Source of the DNA: an uncultured Bariatricus sp.
GTDB taxonomy: Bacteria > Bacillota > Clostridia > Lachnospirales > Lachnospiraceae
Reading direction: 5' to 3'
NCBI GenBank assembly: GCA_934320645.1
Contig: CAKRFP010000007.1
Location: 1 to 64,000 of the forward strand
DNA length: 64,000 nucleotides
The notes beneath the pieces are model-generated. The model saw only the letters and a program-made list of their open reading frames with translations. It was not told the origin of the DNA and ran no database searches. Made by a program: the position numbers and the translations under genes. Positions 51,557 to 59,098 of this stretch are shown here, piece after piece. Position 1 is the stretch's first letter; each line of letters begins with the position of its first letter.

Positions 51557-51658
51557 TTCGACAATTCTTCCAAAAAATCCAGCATTTTAGCATGTCGAAT
51601 AAAATTATTCTGTATTTTCCATCTTCTGACAAAATCTGAAACACATCTTTTCTATAAT
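51557..51658 (+). promoter_or_regulatory. Spo0A-type promoter of spoIIGA-sigE
   Basis: The -10 TATAAT (51653-51658) lies 21 bases after a -35-like CTGACA (51626-51631), a longer spacer than normal. Upstream are two Spo0A-box-like sequences: TTCGACAA (51557-51564, reverse of TTGTCGAA) and TGTCGAA (51593-51599). Another partial match (TCTGACAAA) overlaps the -35. This is the same plan as the Bacillus subtilis spoIIG promoter, which has a 22-base spacer and Spo0A sites overlapping the -35. Spo0A control here is inference from those matches. Confidence 0.7.
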
Positions 51659-51713
51659 AAAGCATGCTTAAGTACCAAATCTATTTAGCAGCTAAAGAGA
51701 AAGAAGGATAACT

Positions 51714-52505
51714 ATGCAGTATGAAGTATATCTGGATGTATTGTTTCTGGAAAACATGATGATGGATTTTCTGATTCTTCTGGCAGTAAAAAAAGTATTT
51801 CCATGTTCTGCCACTTATGGAAGTCTTCTTGCCGGTTCCTTTACCGGTTCACTGCTGACCTGTGCCATTTTATTTTTTCCATGCCCGGTATGGGTCAGGT
51901 ATATCCTGCTGTTTTTCCTGGTAAATTCCTGTATGACTGTGATCGGATTAAAGCTCCGGACATTTCCCGTCTTTCTGAAAGCATGGATTCTGCTCTATCT
52001 TACAAGCTTTCTGCTTGGAGGCATTATGAGCTGGCTCCGTCTTTATTTTGGAAATTTTTTCCGGATGGCATCCGCTCTTTTCGCACTGGGTATCTGTGGT
52101 TTTTTTCTTTTATACCATGGACTTTTGTTTCTAAAGAAACTATGGAAATTCCAAAACCATAGCCGCGATGTGATTTTATCTGTAAATGGAAAATCCTTTC
52201 ATTTCAAAGCTTTCATAGACAGCGGAAATCATCTTGCAGATCCACTGACTGGAAAGCCCGTACATATTATAAGCAAAAGTGCCTATCAGAAGATGGATTC
52301 CCAGATTTCTCATGGTGGATTCCGGTATATCCCATACCAGACCATCCAGAAGACAAACAGCGTTCTGCCTGTTTTTTCTATCCAACAGATGAAGATAACC
52401 GGTAATTCCGAAATTCTGATCCGTTCACCACTCATTGGTATTTCTGAACAGAAGAATTTTGGAAACGGTACCTATGAAATGATATTACATCCCAAAGATT
52501 GTTAG
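51714..52505 (+). CDS. spoIIGA: Sigma-E processing peptidase SpoIIGA
   Basis: 263-residue membrane aspartic protease that cleaves pro-sigma-E in the mother cell. The N-terminal half has five membrane helices (LDVLFLENMMMDFLILLAV onward, to about 150). The C-terminal protease domain carries the catalytic aspartate in FIDSGNHLADPLTGKPV (about 171-187). It starts after GAAGGA and ends 10 bases before sigE, its substrate gene. The length is slightly shorter than in Bacillus. Confidence 0.95.
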   Translation: MQYEVYLDVLFLENMMMDFLILLAVKKVFPCSATYGSLLAGSFTGSLLTCAILFFPCPVWVRYILLFFLVNSCMTVIGLKLRTFPVFLKAWILLYLTSFLLGGIMSWLRLYFGNFFRMASALFALGICGFFLLYHGLLFLKKLWKFQNHSRDVILSVNGKSFHFKAFIDSGNHLADPLTGKPVHIISKSAYQKMDSQISHGGFRYIPYQTIQKTNSVLPVFSIQQMKITGNSEILIRSPLIGISEQKNFGNGTYEMILHPKDC

Positions 52506-52515
52506 GAGGATTAGA

Positions 52516-53259
52516 ATGATGATAAAAGTTGCAGTTTCAGATTGTTTTAAGTTAAAGATGATTCCCTCTTTCCGCAGCGTGTTCTTCCCGGAAAAGCAGG
52601 AAATCCATTACATAGGCGGAACAGACATTCTTCCGGTTCCGCTAAGCAGTGAAGAAGAAAGCCATGCCATTTCCCTTCTTGGAGGCATTCAGGATGAAGA
52701 AGGAAAAAAGCTGTTGATCGAGCATAATCTGCGCCTGGTTGTTTATATCGCCAAGAAATTTGACAATACCGGTGTTGGTGTAGAAGATCTGATCTCCATT
52801 GGCACGATCGGACTGATCAAAGCCATCAATACCTTCAACCCGGATAAAAATATCAAGCTTGCCACTTATGCCTCCCGCTGCATCGAAAACGAAATCCTTA
52901 TGTATCTGCGGCGAAATAATAAAACCAAGCTGGAGGTTTCCATTGATGAACCACTGAATGTTGACTGGGATGGAAATGAACTGCTCCTCTCTGATATTCT
53001 TGGAACAGAAGAAGATACAATCTACCGCGATATGGAAACAGAAGCCGAGCACAAGCTTCTCGGGAAAGCGATCGGACGGCTTTCCAACCGGGAACGTGTC
53101 ATCGTACAGATGCGATTCGGCCTTGGAACCCCTGACGGGGAAGAAAAAACACAGAAAGAAGTCGCCGACCTTCTTGGAATTTCCCAGTCCTACATATCCC
53201 GGCTTGAGAAAAAAATCATGCAGAGACTCCGGCGCGAAATGGTACGTTATGAACAATAG
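52516..53259 (+). CDS. sigE: Sporulation sigma factor SigE (pro-form)
   Basis: 247-residue mother-cell sigma factor. Residues 1 to about 27 form the amphipathic pro-sequence (KVAVSDCFKLKMIPSFRSVFF), with YIGGTDILP just after the expected cleavage region. Region 2: NLRLVVYIAKKFDNTGVG and ATYASRCIENEILMYLRR. Region 4: TQKEVADLLGISQSYISRLEKK. Translation starts after GGAGG. It is cotranscribed with spoIIGA, and its convergent neighbour is ftsZ. Confidence 0.97.
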   Translation: MMIKVAVSDCFKLKMIPSFRSVFFPEKQEIHYIGGTDILPVPLSSEEESHAISLLGGIQDEEGKKLLIEHNLRLVVYIAKKFDNTGVGVEDLISIGTIGLIKAINTFNPDKNIKLATYASRCIENEILMYLRRNNKTKLEVSIDEPLNVDWDGNELLLSDILGTEEDTIYRDMETEAEHKLLGKAIGRLSNRERVIVQMRFGLGTPDGEEKTQKEVADLLGISQSYISRLEKKIMQRLRREMVRYEQ

Positions 53260-53264
53260 CCAAC

Positions 53265-53308
53265 AAAAAGAATGTAAAAGATCAGCCGGTCTTTTACATT
53301 CTTTTTTA
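53265..53308 (+). terminator. Terminator of spoIIGA-sigE
   Basis: Stem AAAAAGAATGTAAAAGA / TCTTTTACATTCTTTTT with an 8-base loop; followed by TTTTATTTT. Confidence 0.88.
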
Positions 53309-53330
53309 TTTTCTCAGACATAGTCAGAAA

Positions 53331-53358
53331 GAGAGGCAGTAATTTCTTACTGCCCCTC
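53331..53358 (-). terminator. Terminator of ftsZ
   Basis: Stem AGAGGCAGTAA / TTACTGCCCCTCT with one bulge and a short loop; followed on the minus strand by TTTCTG. It sits beside the sigE terminator. Confidence 0.75.
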
Positions 53359-53371
53359 TGTTATCTCATTC

Positions 53372-54580
53372 TTATTTTTTGAAGAAATCCGGAATCTTAA
53401 TAGACTGCTCTTTTACCTTGCTCTGTGGAGTTCTTGCGTTCTGAAGCGGTGGTACCTGAGTTGTCTGCTGCTGTACTGGTCTGTTACCGTAGATCGGTCT
53501 TTCTACATTGCTGTATTCTCCCGGATTAAACTGCGGACGTGAAATGTTGCTTGCTCCCATTCCGGCTCCACCGTTCATCATGCTTGCTTTATGTTCCAGT
53601 CTTGACTGAAGCTTACTCTGTGTTCCACCAACATTATGAAGTCCTGTTGCGATAACAGTGATGGTTGCTTCGTCTGACTTAGAATCGTCATACATTGCAC
53701 CGAAGATGATGTTTGCATCTTCACCTGCAAGATCCTGTACATATTCTGCTGCATCACTCGCATCCATAAGAGTGATATCACCTGAAATGTTGATGATAAC
53801 GTGAGATGCACCTGCGATGGTTGTCTCAAGCAGAGGGCTGGCAACTGCCTGCTTAACTGCTTCAAGAGCCTTGTCATCACCTTTGCCCTGTCCGATACCG
53901 ATATGAGCGATTCCTTTGTCTGTCATAACAGTCTGTACATCGGCAAAGTCAAGGTTGATCAGTGAAGGTACATTGATCAGGTCTGTGATACCCTGGATAC
54001 CCTGCTGAAGAACTTCGTCCGCTTTCTTAAGAGCTTCCGGCATTGTTGTTCTTCTGTCTACGATTTCAAGAAGCTTATCATTTGGAATAACGATAAGTGT
54101 ATCTACGTTTTCTTTTAATTTTTCAATTCCTGCAAGAGCGTTGTTCATTCTTGTCTTAGATTCGAATTTGAAAGGTTTGGTTACAACACCAACTGTAAGT
54201 GCGCCCTGTTCTTTGGCAATACGTGCAACAACAGGTGTAGCTCCTGTTCCTGTTCCGCCACCCATACCACAGGTAACAAATACCATATCTGCACCTTTCA
54301 GTGCTGATGAAATCTCTTCTGCACTTTCTTCAGCTGCTTTTTCACCGATCTCCGGCTTTGCACCTGCGCCAAGTCCCTTTGTCAGCTTGTCCCCGATCTG
54401 CATAAGAGTCGGAGCCTTACATAACTGAAGAGCCTGTTTATCTGTATTGATCGCAATAAATTCAACACCTGCAATCTGTTCATCGATCATGCGGTTAACT
54501 GCGTTGTTTCCGCCGCCACCTACACCGATTACAATTATTTTAGCTGCTGCTTCTGATTCGTTTGTCTTAATTTCTAACAA
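53372..54580 (-). CDS. ftsZ: Cell division protein FtsZ
   Basis: 402-residue tubulin-like GTPase forming the Z ring. The GTP-binding motifs are GVGGGGNNAVNRM (about 19-31) and the tubulin signature GGGTGTGATPVVA (about 104-116). The C-terminal peptide IKIPDFFKK binds partner proteins. The start is a TTG at 54580, with the strong site AAGGAGGAG 6 bases before it, giving LEIKTNESEAAAKI; the ATG at 54685 is an artefact of the open frame. It has its own promoter and is the last gene of the dcw cluster here. Confidence 0.97.
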   Translation of the reverse strand: MLEIKTNESEAAAKIIVIGVGGGGNNAVNRMIDEQIAGVEFIAINTDKQALQLCKAPTLMQIGDKLTKGLGAGAKPEIGEKAAEESAEEISSALKGADMVFVTCGMGGGTGTGATPVVARIAKEQGALTVGVVTKPFKFESKTRMNNALAGIEKLKENVDTLIVIPNDKLLEIVDRRTTMPEALKKADEVLQQGIQGITDLINVPSLINLDFADVQTVMTDKGIAHIGIGQGKGDDKALEAVKQAVASPLLETTIAGASHVIINISGDITLMDASDAAEYVQDLAGEDANIIFGAMYDDSKSDEATITVIATGLHNVGGTQSKLQSRLEHKASMMNGGAGMGASNISRPQFNPGEYSNVERPIYGNRPVQQQTTQVPPLQNARTPQSKVKEQSIKIPDFFKK

Positions 54581-54656
54581 GAGTTTCTCCTCCTTCGTCA
54601 CCTTAATTATATTATACACCCTAAATGTCAATATGCGATTAGTTATACATAAGACT

Positions 54657-54685
54657 ATAATATATTTTTTTCTGGAAAATATCAA
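54657..54685 (-). promoter_or_regulatory. Promoter of ftsZ
   Basis: TTGATA (54680-54685), 17-base spacer, TATTAT (54657-54662), minus strand. It lies in the 150-base gap between ftsQ and ftsZ. A TTGACA nearer the gene (54623-54628 area) has no -10 at proper spacing. Confidence 0.6.
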
Positions 54686-54730
54686 TAGAATTTTGTATAT
54701 TTTCCTATTTTTTTATTCACTTGATACAGA

Positions 54731-55501
54731 TTAGGTTCCAAGATCCGGAATCACATCTTTTTCAAATGAAATGGTAGTGTTATCTATATTAAAATCCTCA
54801 AGATGCAGGGTTCCTCCCTGATCTCCCAGTTTTTCGAGAATCGGCGATATCTGCATAATTCTCTCTTCCAGATTCGTATGTCCGACATCAATACATTTGT
54901 TTCCAAACATCAGATACAGATCCGAACCGGAACAGATAATCTTATCCGGTGTAAGATCACATTTTTTCAGTGTAAGTGTCATATCAAGAAGATTTGCAAA
55001 TGCTTTTTTGTTTGCATCGCTGACCGGCAGCTCTTTATAAAGCTCTACCTTTTTCACCTGTAATCCCTCGATACACGGAATCCCGTCCCACAGCTCTGTT
55101 GTCTTCGCCAGGACGATCCCGTCTTTATCAAAATAAATACAGTTATCTCCCGAAGCAATATAACCGGCAATCCGCTTTTCCTTAAGCGTAACTTTCACTG
55201 TCCACGGATTCTTCATGGTTACATTCACTTCTTCCATTGCCGGAAGCATCTCATAATCCATCAGATGATATTTGATCATCAGATAAAGTGAATTGGTCGA
55301 CCACTCATCATCCTGTACCCAGTCTGCAATCTCCTGTCTGCTCAAATACTGATTACCTGATACTTCAATTTTACGCACCTGAAAGAGTAAAAGAAACGTA
55401 ATCATGGCTATGCAAACCAACATGATAACCAGAATCGCTTTCATGACCGCCCGTTTCATGATTCTCTTTTTTCTTTCTTTTTGCATCACCCCACCAGGCA
55501 T
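54731..55501 (-). CDS. ftsQ: Cell division protein FtsQ/DivIB
   Basis: 256-residue bitopic divisome protein. A basic cytoplasmic N terminus (KERKKRIMKRAVMKA) is followed by one membrane helix (ILVIMLVCIAMITFLLLF, about 23-40), then a POTRA domain (VRKIEVSGNQYLSRQEIADW, about 41-110) and the FtsQ beta domain. It should form a complex with FtsL and FtsB-like proteins at the septum. It starts about 30 bases after ftsW, with AAGGAGG before the ATG. Confidence 0.9.
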   Translation of the reverse strand: MPGGVMQKERKKRIMKRAVMKAILVIMLVCIAMITFLLLFQVRKIEVSGNQYLSRQEIADWVQDDEWSTNSLYLMIKYHLMDYEMLPAMEEVNVTMKNPWTVKVTLKEKRIAGYIASGDNCIYFDKDGIVLAKTTELWDGIPCIEGLQVKKVELYKELPVSDANKKAFANLLDMTLTLKKCDLTPDKIICSGSDLYLMFGNKCIDVGHTNLEERIMQISPILEKLGDQGGTLHLEDFNIDNTTISFEKDVIPDLGT

Positions 55502-55533
55502 CTTCCTCCTTCCGTCGTCTGTATACCTCCTGT

Positions 55534-56619
55534 CTAGTCTACCACTTGTGACACACTTAGCACAAGTCCCATTTCAATTAAAAGAAACATAACCGATGTT
55601 CCTCCATAACTGATAAAAGGAAGTGTGATCCCTGTATTTGGAATTGTATTTGTCACGACTGCAATATTCAGGATCACCTGTATCATCATATGTGCCATCG
55701 CACCGGTTGCGATCAGCGCACCAAAAAGATCTCTGCACTCTGACGCGATCAGAAAAAATCTCCAGATCAGCATCAGAAAAAGAAGTACGATCATAGCCGA
55801 TCCGGCAAGCCCAAGCTCCTCACAGATGATGGAAAAAATCATATCATTCTGCGCCTCCGGAACAAACCCAAGTTTCTGCACACTGTTCCCAAGTCCAACG
55901 CCGAACACTCCGCCGGAACCGATCGCATAAAGTCCCTGTAAGGTCTGATAACCTTTTTCGTATTTTTCCGGATTCCGCCAGATGGCAAGCCTTTCCAGCC
56001 GGTAACTTTCAAGTGCAAGAAAGATTCCCATAAATCCTGCCCCTGCAATTCCCATCCAGACAAACTGCGCATATTTCGGACTTGCCACAAAGATCAGGAT
56101 CACACCAATTCCCAGGATAATGATCGCCGTGCTTAGATTACTTGCCCCCACAAGCCCCACGATCGGCAGGATCCAGAACATGATCCTGCAAAGTGTCCAC
56201 ATTTTCCCGATCGTCTTAACATTCTTTGTCACAAGATCTGCCAGAAAAAGAATCAATGCAACTTTCGCAAATTCCGATGGCTGAAAAGAAAACGGGCCCA
56301 AAGCTAACCATCTTTTGGACCCGTTAATTTCTCTGCCAAACAGCATGACCGCAACGGAAAGTGCAACTGCAGCCAGATAACCAAATACTGCCATTCTTTG
56401 CCAGATGTGATAATCCATCCCCGCCACCAACAGCATCAGTACAACTCCAAGCGCCGTCGCAAACGCCTGTTTTTTCAGATAGTAGAAGGAATCATGGAAT
56501 TTCACCTGCCCGTTATAAGAACTGGTACTGTATAAGATCACCAGCCCGATCACAACCAGGAGAAAAACTATCAGAAGAAGTGAAATATCCATCCGCTTCT
56601 TTTTCCCTTTTTCTTCCAC
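55534..56619 (-). CDS. ftsW: FtsW/SpoVE-family SEDS peptidoglycan glycosyltransferase
   Basis: 361-residue polytopic SEDS protein that polymerises lipid II together with a class B PBP. It has ten predicted helices. Motifs: GREINGSKRWLALGPFSFQPSEFAKVALI (read in parts, about 95-122), which includes the residues near the catalytic Asp loop; GVGLGNSVQKLGFVPEAQNDMIF; and the C-terminal GITLPFISYGGTS. FtsW and SpoVE cannot be told apart by sequence alone. The GTG at 56619 has a weak site and the ATG at 56592 is an alternative start. Confidence 0.92.
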   Translation of the reverse strand: MEEKGKKKRMDISLLLIVFLLVVIGLVILYSTSSYNGQVKFHDSFYYLKKQAFATALGVVLMLLVAGMDYHIWQRMAVFGYLAAVALSVAVMLFGREINGSKRWLALGPFSFQPSEFAKVALILFLADLVTKNVKTIGKMWTLCRIMFWILPIVGLVGASNLSTAIIILGIGVILIFVASPKYAQFVWMGIAGAGFMGIFLALESYRLERLAIWRNPEKYEKGYQTLQGLYAIGSGGVFGVGLGNSVQKLGFVPEAQNDMIFSIICEELGLAGSAMIVLLFLMLIWRFFLIASECRDLFGALIATGAMAHMMIQVILNIAVVTNTIPNTGITLPFISYGGTSVMFLLIEMGLVLSVSQVVD

Positions 56620-56669
56620 TTCGGTTCACGCCCTTTTAATACAGATTATTTGAAATTATTTTATTTCTT

Positions 56670-58031
56670 TTATAACGCATTCACGTATTTTTTAAATTCT
56701 TTTCCGCGCACTTCATAGTTCGGAAACATGCCCCAGCTTGCGCATGCAGGTGACAGAAGAACAGCATCTCCCGGTCTTGCAAGTTCCACGCAGGTATCCA
56801 GTGCCTCTTCAAAGGTCTCTTTCAGAATACAGTCATGGAATCCACATTCTGCGGCTTCCTTCTGGATCTGCTCTTTTGTCGCACCGATCAGTACCAGATA
56901 ACGGACTTTTCCGTCAAAGCTCTGGATCCATTCATGGAAATCGGACTGCTTATCATATCCGCCTCCGATCAGGATTGTCGGACGATTCATTGCCTGAATT
57001 CCTTTGATTGCTGCATCCGGGTTGGTTCCCTTGGAATCATTGTAATAGACAACCCCGTTCTTCTCTGCCACATATTCTATACGATGTTCAACCCCTTTGA
57101 AGGCAAGTACCGTCTGACGGATCACATCCAGATCTACCCCGTAAGCTGCTGCCATTGCCGCTGCTGCCATCACATTCTCATAGTTGTGTACACCAAGGAT
57201 CTGCAGTTCTCCGGTCTTGCAGATGACCGTTCCCTCTTTCTCCTTCTCCGGTTTATACACAATATCTTCTCCGTCAAGATAGATTCCCTGTTCCAGTTTA
57301 TGCTGACTGCTGAAAAATAGAACACTCGCCTGAAATTCATCCGCCATCTTTCTTGTCTCTTCATCTTCGTAATTGAGGACACAGACATCTTCTGCGGTCT
57401 GATTCTTTGCAATATTCATCTTCGCACGGATATATGCTTCCATCGTATGATGACGGTTCAGATGATCCGGTGTGATATTCAGCACCGCACTTACCTTTGG
57501 ATGGAATGTATGGATGCTTTCCAGCTGAAAGCTTGAAAGTTCTGCAACGATTACAGAATCTTCTCTGGTATCAGCTGCCGCATTCGTATACGGAGTTCCG
57601 ATATTTCCCACAACGAAAACGCTGTCACGAGCATTTTTCATGATCTCACCCAAAAGGGAAGTTGTTGTCGTCTTACCATTTGTTCCGGTTATTCCAAGCA
57701 CATCTCCCTTTCCGCATACATAGGCAAGCTCAATCTCGCCCCATACCGGAATCCCTTTTTCCTTCATCTCCAGAACAACCGGCAGATCTGTCGGTACTCC
57801 CGGACTCATTACAACCAGATCAAGACTTTCCATCTCCTCTTCCGGAAAAGCTCCGAGAACTACCCGGACTTTGCTTTCCGCACCAAGCTGTCCTTTCATT
57901 GATTCTGCATCTTTTTTGTCATTTCCATCATACAGAATCACTTCGGCACCTTCTTTTTCCAGTAATCCGCAGGATCCGATACCACTGATCCCTGCACCAA
58001 ATACCAGCACTTTCTTTCCCTGTAAATCCAT
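56670..58031 (-). CDS. murD: UDP-N-acetylmuramoylalanine--D-glutamate ligase
   Basis: 453-residue cytoplasmic ligase adding D-glutamate to UDP-MurNAc-L-Ala. The N-terminal Rossmann domain has VLVFGAGISGIGS (about 9-21), the ATP-binding motif is GITGTNGKTTTTSLLGE (about 112-128), and HHTMEAYIRAKMNI and YNDSKGTNPDAAIKGI (about 325) are ligase signatures. ATG at 58031 follows AGGAGG; the longer frame to 58064 overlaps mraY and is rejected. It is 13 bases after mraY. Confidence 0.96.
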   Translation of the reverse strand: MDLQGKKVLVFGAGISGIGSCGLLEKEGAEVILYDGNDKKDAESMKGQLGAESKVRVVLGAFPEEEMESLDLVVMSPGVPTDLPVVLEMKEKGIPVWGEIELAYVCGKGDVLGITGTNGKTTTTSLLGEIMKNARDSVFVVGNIGTPYTNAAADTREDSVIVAELSSFQLESIHTFHPKVSAVLNITPDHLNRHHTMEAYIRAKMNIAKNQTAEDVCVLNYEDEETRKMADEFQASVLFFSSQHKLEQGIYLDGEDIVYKPEKEKEGTVICKTGELQILGVHNYENVMAAAAMAAAYGVDLDVIRQTVLAFKGVEHRIEYVAEKNGVVYYNDSKGTNPDAAIKGIQAMNRPTILIGGGYDKQSDFHEWIQSFDGKVRYLVLIGATKEQIQKEAAECGFHDCILKETFEEALDTCVELARPGDAVLLSPACASWGMFPNYEVRGKEFKKYVNAL

Positions 58032-58044
58032 TCTTATCAGCCTC

Positions 58045-59001
58045 CTATAATGCCAGCAGTGCAATCAGACACAGGATTGCTGTTACAATCGAAAATACTG
58101 CAACAACCCGTGTCTCACTCCATCCACACAGCTCAAAATGATGGTGGATCGGCGCCATTTTAAAGAAACGCTTTCCGCCTGTTTTTTTAAAATATGTTAC
58201 CTGGATCATAACTGATAACACTTCTACCAGATAGATCAGTCCTACGATAATAATGAACAGCGGCATCTGAAGCATATATGCTGTCGAAGCAACAAATCCG
58301 CCCAGCGCCAGTGAACCGGTGTCTCCCATAAATACACTTGCCGGATACACATTGAATAATAAAAATCCAAGCAGTGCACCTACAACTGCACAGGTGATCG
58401 GTTCGATCCCGCTCTTTGTTCCGATCGCAACAACGGTAAAGAACGTTGCTACCAGAACCGTTACACTCGATGCCAAACCATCCAGTCCGTCTGTAAAATT
58501 CACACCATTGACGGTACCGATCACTGCGATAAAAAGTACCGGAATCGCAAGCCATCCAATGTTCAGATACTTTCCGCCTGAAAATGGGATCAACAGGGTA
58601 AGCGGTACATTTGCCACCTTCACAATATAAAATGCAAAAATTGCTGTGATCACGATCTGAAGTGCCATTTTCTGCATTGGCATCAGACCGTCTGACCTGT
58701 GAAGAACTACTTTCAGATAATCATCCAGAAATCCGACCAGTCCAAATCCAATCGTTACAAAAAGAACAGGAATCACCTTCGGATACTCTCTTACATAGAT
58801 CAGCGAAGTGACCGCAATTGAAAAAAGGATCATTACTCCTCCCATTGTCGGTGTTCCAGCTTTTTTAAGATGCGACTTCACCCCGTCTTCTCTCTCTGTC
58901 TGATCCATCTTGAGTCTTCTTAAAATAGGAATTACCACCGGGCCTGCTGCCACGCTGAGAACAAACGCGATCAGCACCGGTATGACCATTGTAAAATCCA
59001 T
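58045..59001 (-). CDS. mraY: Phospho-N-acetylmuramoyl-pentapeptide-transferase
   Basis: 318-residue integral membrane enzyme that makes lipid I. It carries the aspartates and loops of the family: GFLDDYLKVVLHRSDGLMP (about 85-103), NFTDGLDGLASSV (about 167-179), YPASVFMGDTGSLALGGF (about 222-239) and the HHH motif in APIHHHFELCGWSE near the C terminus. It follows an internal promoter and an AGAGGTGG site. It lies between the second PBP gene and murD, without murE or murF nearby. Confidence 0.97.
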   Translation of the reverse strand: MDFTMVIPVLIAFVLSVAAGPVVIPILRRLKMDQTEREDGVKSHLKKAGTPTMGGVMILFSIAVTSLIYVREYPKVIPVLFVTIGFGLVGFLDDYLKVVLHRSDGLMPMQKMALQIVITAIFAFYIVKVANVPLTLLIPFSGGKYLNIGWLAIPVLFIAVIGTVNGVNFTDGLDGLASSVTVLVATFFTVVAIGTKSGIEPITCAVVGALLGFLLFNVYPASVFMGDTGSLALGGFVASTAYMLQMPLFIIIVGLIYLVEVLSVMIQVTYFKKTGGKRFFKMAPIHHHFELCGWSETRVVAVFSIVTAILCLIALLAL

Positions 59002-59064
59002 AATCCACCTCTGTCTTTCTTTTGTTTTCCAAATCAGCCCTTAAAGGCTCAGATTCTACGCTTT

Positions 59065-59093
59065 AGTATAATGTATCTGCCCTCTTTTTTCAA
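59065..59093 (-). promoter_or_regulatory. Internal promoter before mraY
   Basis: TTGAAA (59088-59093), 17-base spacer, TATACT (59065-59070), minus strand, located just after the stop of the second PBP gene. It allows mraY-murD-ftsW-ftsQ to be transcribed independently of the upstream dcw genes. Confidence 0.75.
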
Positions 59094-59098
59094 CTGCT

